Assembly (NCBI RefSeq): GCF_014191055.1
Contig: NZ_JACHWB010000004.1
Coordinates: forward strand, 124,001 to 188,000
Reading direction: 5' to 3'
From: Microvirga lupini
Lineage (GTDB): Bacteria; Pseudomonadota; Alphaproteobacteria; Rhizobiales; Beijerinckiaceae
DNA length: 64,000 bases
Positions 63,965 through 64,000 of the stretch are shown here, in pieces (position 1 is the first letter of the stretch; the number at the start of each line of letters is the position of its first letter). Below the pieces are notes generated by a model. It had not been told where the DNA came from. It searched no databases and was given only the letters and a program-made list of their open reading frames with translations. Made by a program: the position numbers and the translations under genes.

Positions 63965-64000
63965 GGGAGCACAGCTCAATTATGGCAGCTTCCGCGCGCT
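63951..64000 (+). CDS. livF: branched-chain amino acid-type ABC ATPase LivF-like (start only)
   Basis: An ATG at 63951, six bases after GGAG, opens MLRLEGAQLNYGSFRA before the window ends. The LNYG motif matches LivF N termini, and the 14-base overlap with livG is the usual arrangement for this ABC operon. A substrate-binding protein gene has not appeared yet and may follow outside the window. Confidence 0.8.
   Translation, partial: MLRLEGAQLNYGSFRA

Overview
The window is chromosomal DNA of a GC-rich alphaproteobacterium, most likely a Hyphomicrobiales (Rhizobiales) member near Microvirga/Methylobacteriaceae. The evidence is the Caulobacter-type xylose dehydrogenase beside xylFHG, glutathione-dependent formaldehyde oxidation, a minCDE operon preceded by a CtrA-type TTAA-N7-TTAA box, a Rhodopseudomonas pim-like dicarboxylate beta-oxidation set, and long palindromic intergenic repeats of the kind common in this order. 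The genus is inference. Nearly all genes look like core or ordinary accessory metabolism. There is no prophage, transposase, CRISPR array or integrated element. The features that stand out are an orphan SIR2-domain gene, an orphan TAXI binding protein, a degenerate nuclease-fold membrane protein, a fused double TetR regulator and a family of palindromes threaded through operons.

Layout. 1-1.4 kb: 5' part of a Calx-beta/lamin-tail-like secreted protein. 1.6-7.8 kb: coiled-coil protein, adenylate cyclase, GST, GNAT and polA. 8.2-11.6 kb: large RTX-repeat protein with a strong terminator. 11.7-17.5 kb: xylose locus with a ROK regulator divergent from xylF-xylH-xylG-xylB; a palindromic element follows xylF, xylG and xylB. 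17.5-23.3 kb: AmpG, SIR2 protein, Nudix hydrolase, formaldehyde detoxification pair (fghA, frmA) and a metallo-hydrolase. 23.3-26.5 kb: katA/oxyR divergon and a DsbA-family oxidoreductase. 26.6-31.8 kb: sulfur genes (YeeE transporter divergent from cysteine synthase, then a TauE/SafE permease), GNAT and an XRE-cupin regulator. 32-35 kb: coiled-coil secreted protein and TAXI protein. 35.3-39.7 kb: minCDE, facing two envelope proteins and rlpA. 39.9-48 kb: two transporters, two 16S rRNA-modifying enzymes (rsmC/rsuA, overlapping), TerC, tRNA-Arg(CCG) and a group of very small exported or membrane proteins.

47.8-64 kb holds an acid-degradation region. A minus-strand operon (quinone-oxidoreductase-like protein, acyl-CoA ligase, three acyl-CoA dehydrogenases, SDR) diverges from a plus-strand operon (thiolase, hydratase/3-hydroxyacyl-CoA dehydrogenase, alpha/beta hydrolase). 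A double-TetR regulator follows, divergent from a branched-chain-amino-acid-type ABC transporter (livH, livM, livG and the start of livF) that leaves the window. Together these would import an organic acid, activate it with CoA and run a full beta-oxidation cycle. The exact substrate cannot be read from sequence.

Limits: calls rest on reading translations and motifs by eye; no alignment or database search was run. Terminators, operators and promoters are pattern-based.
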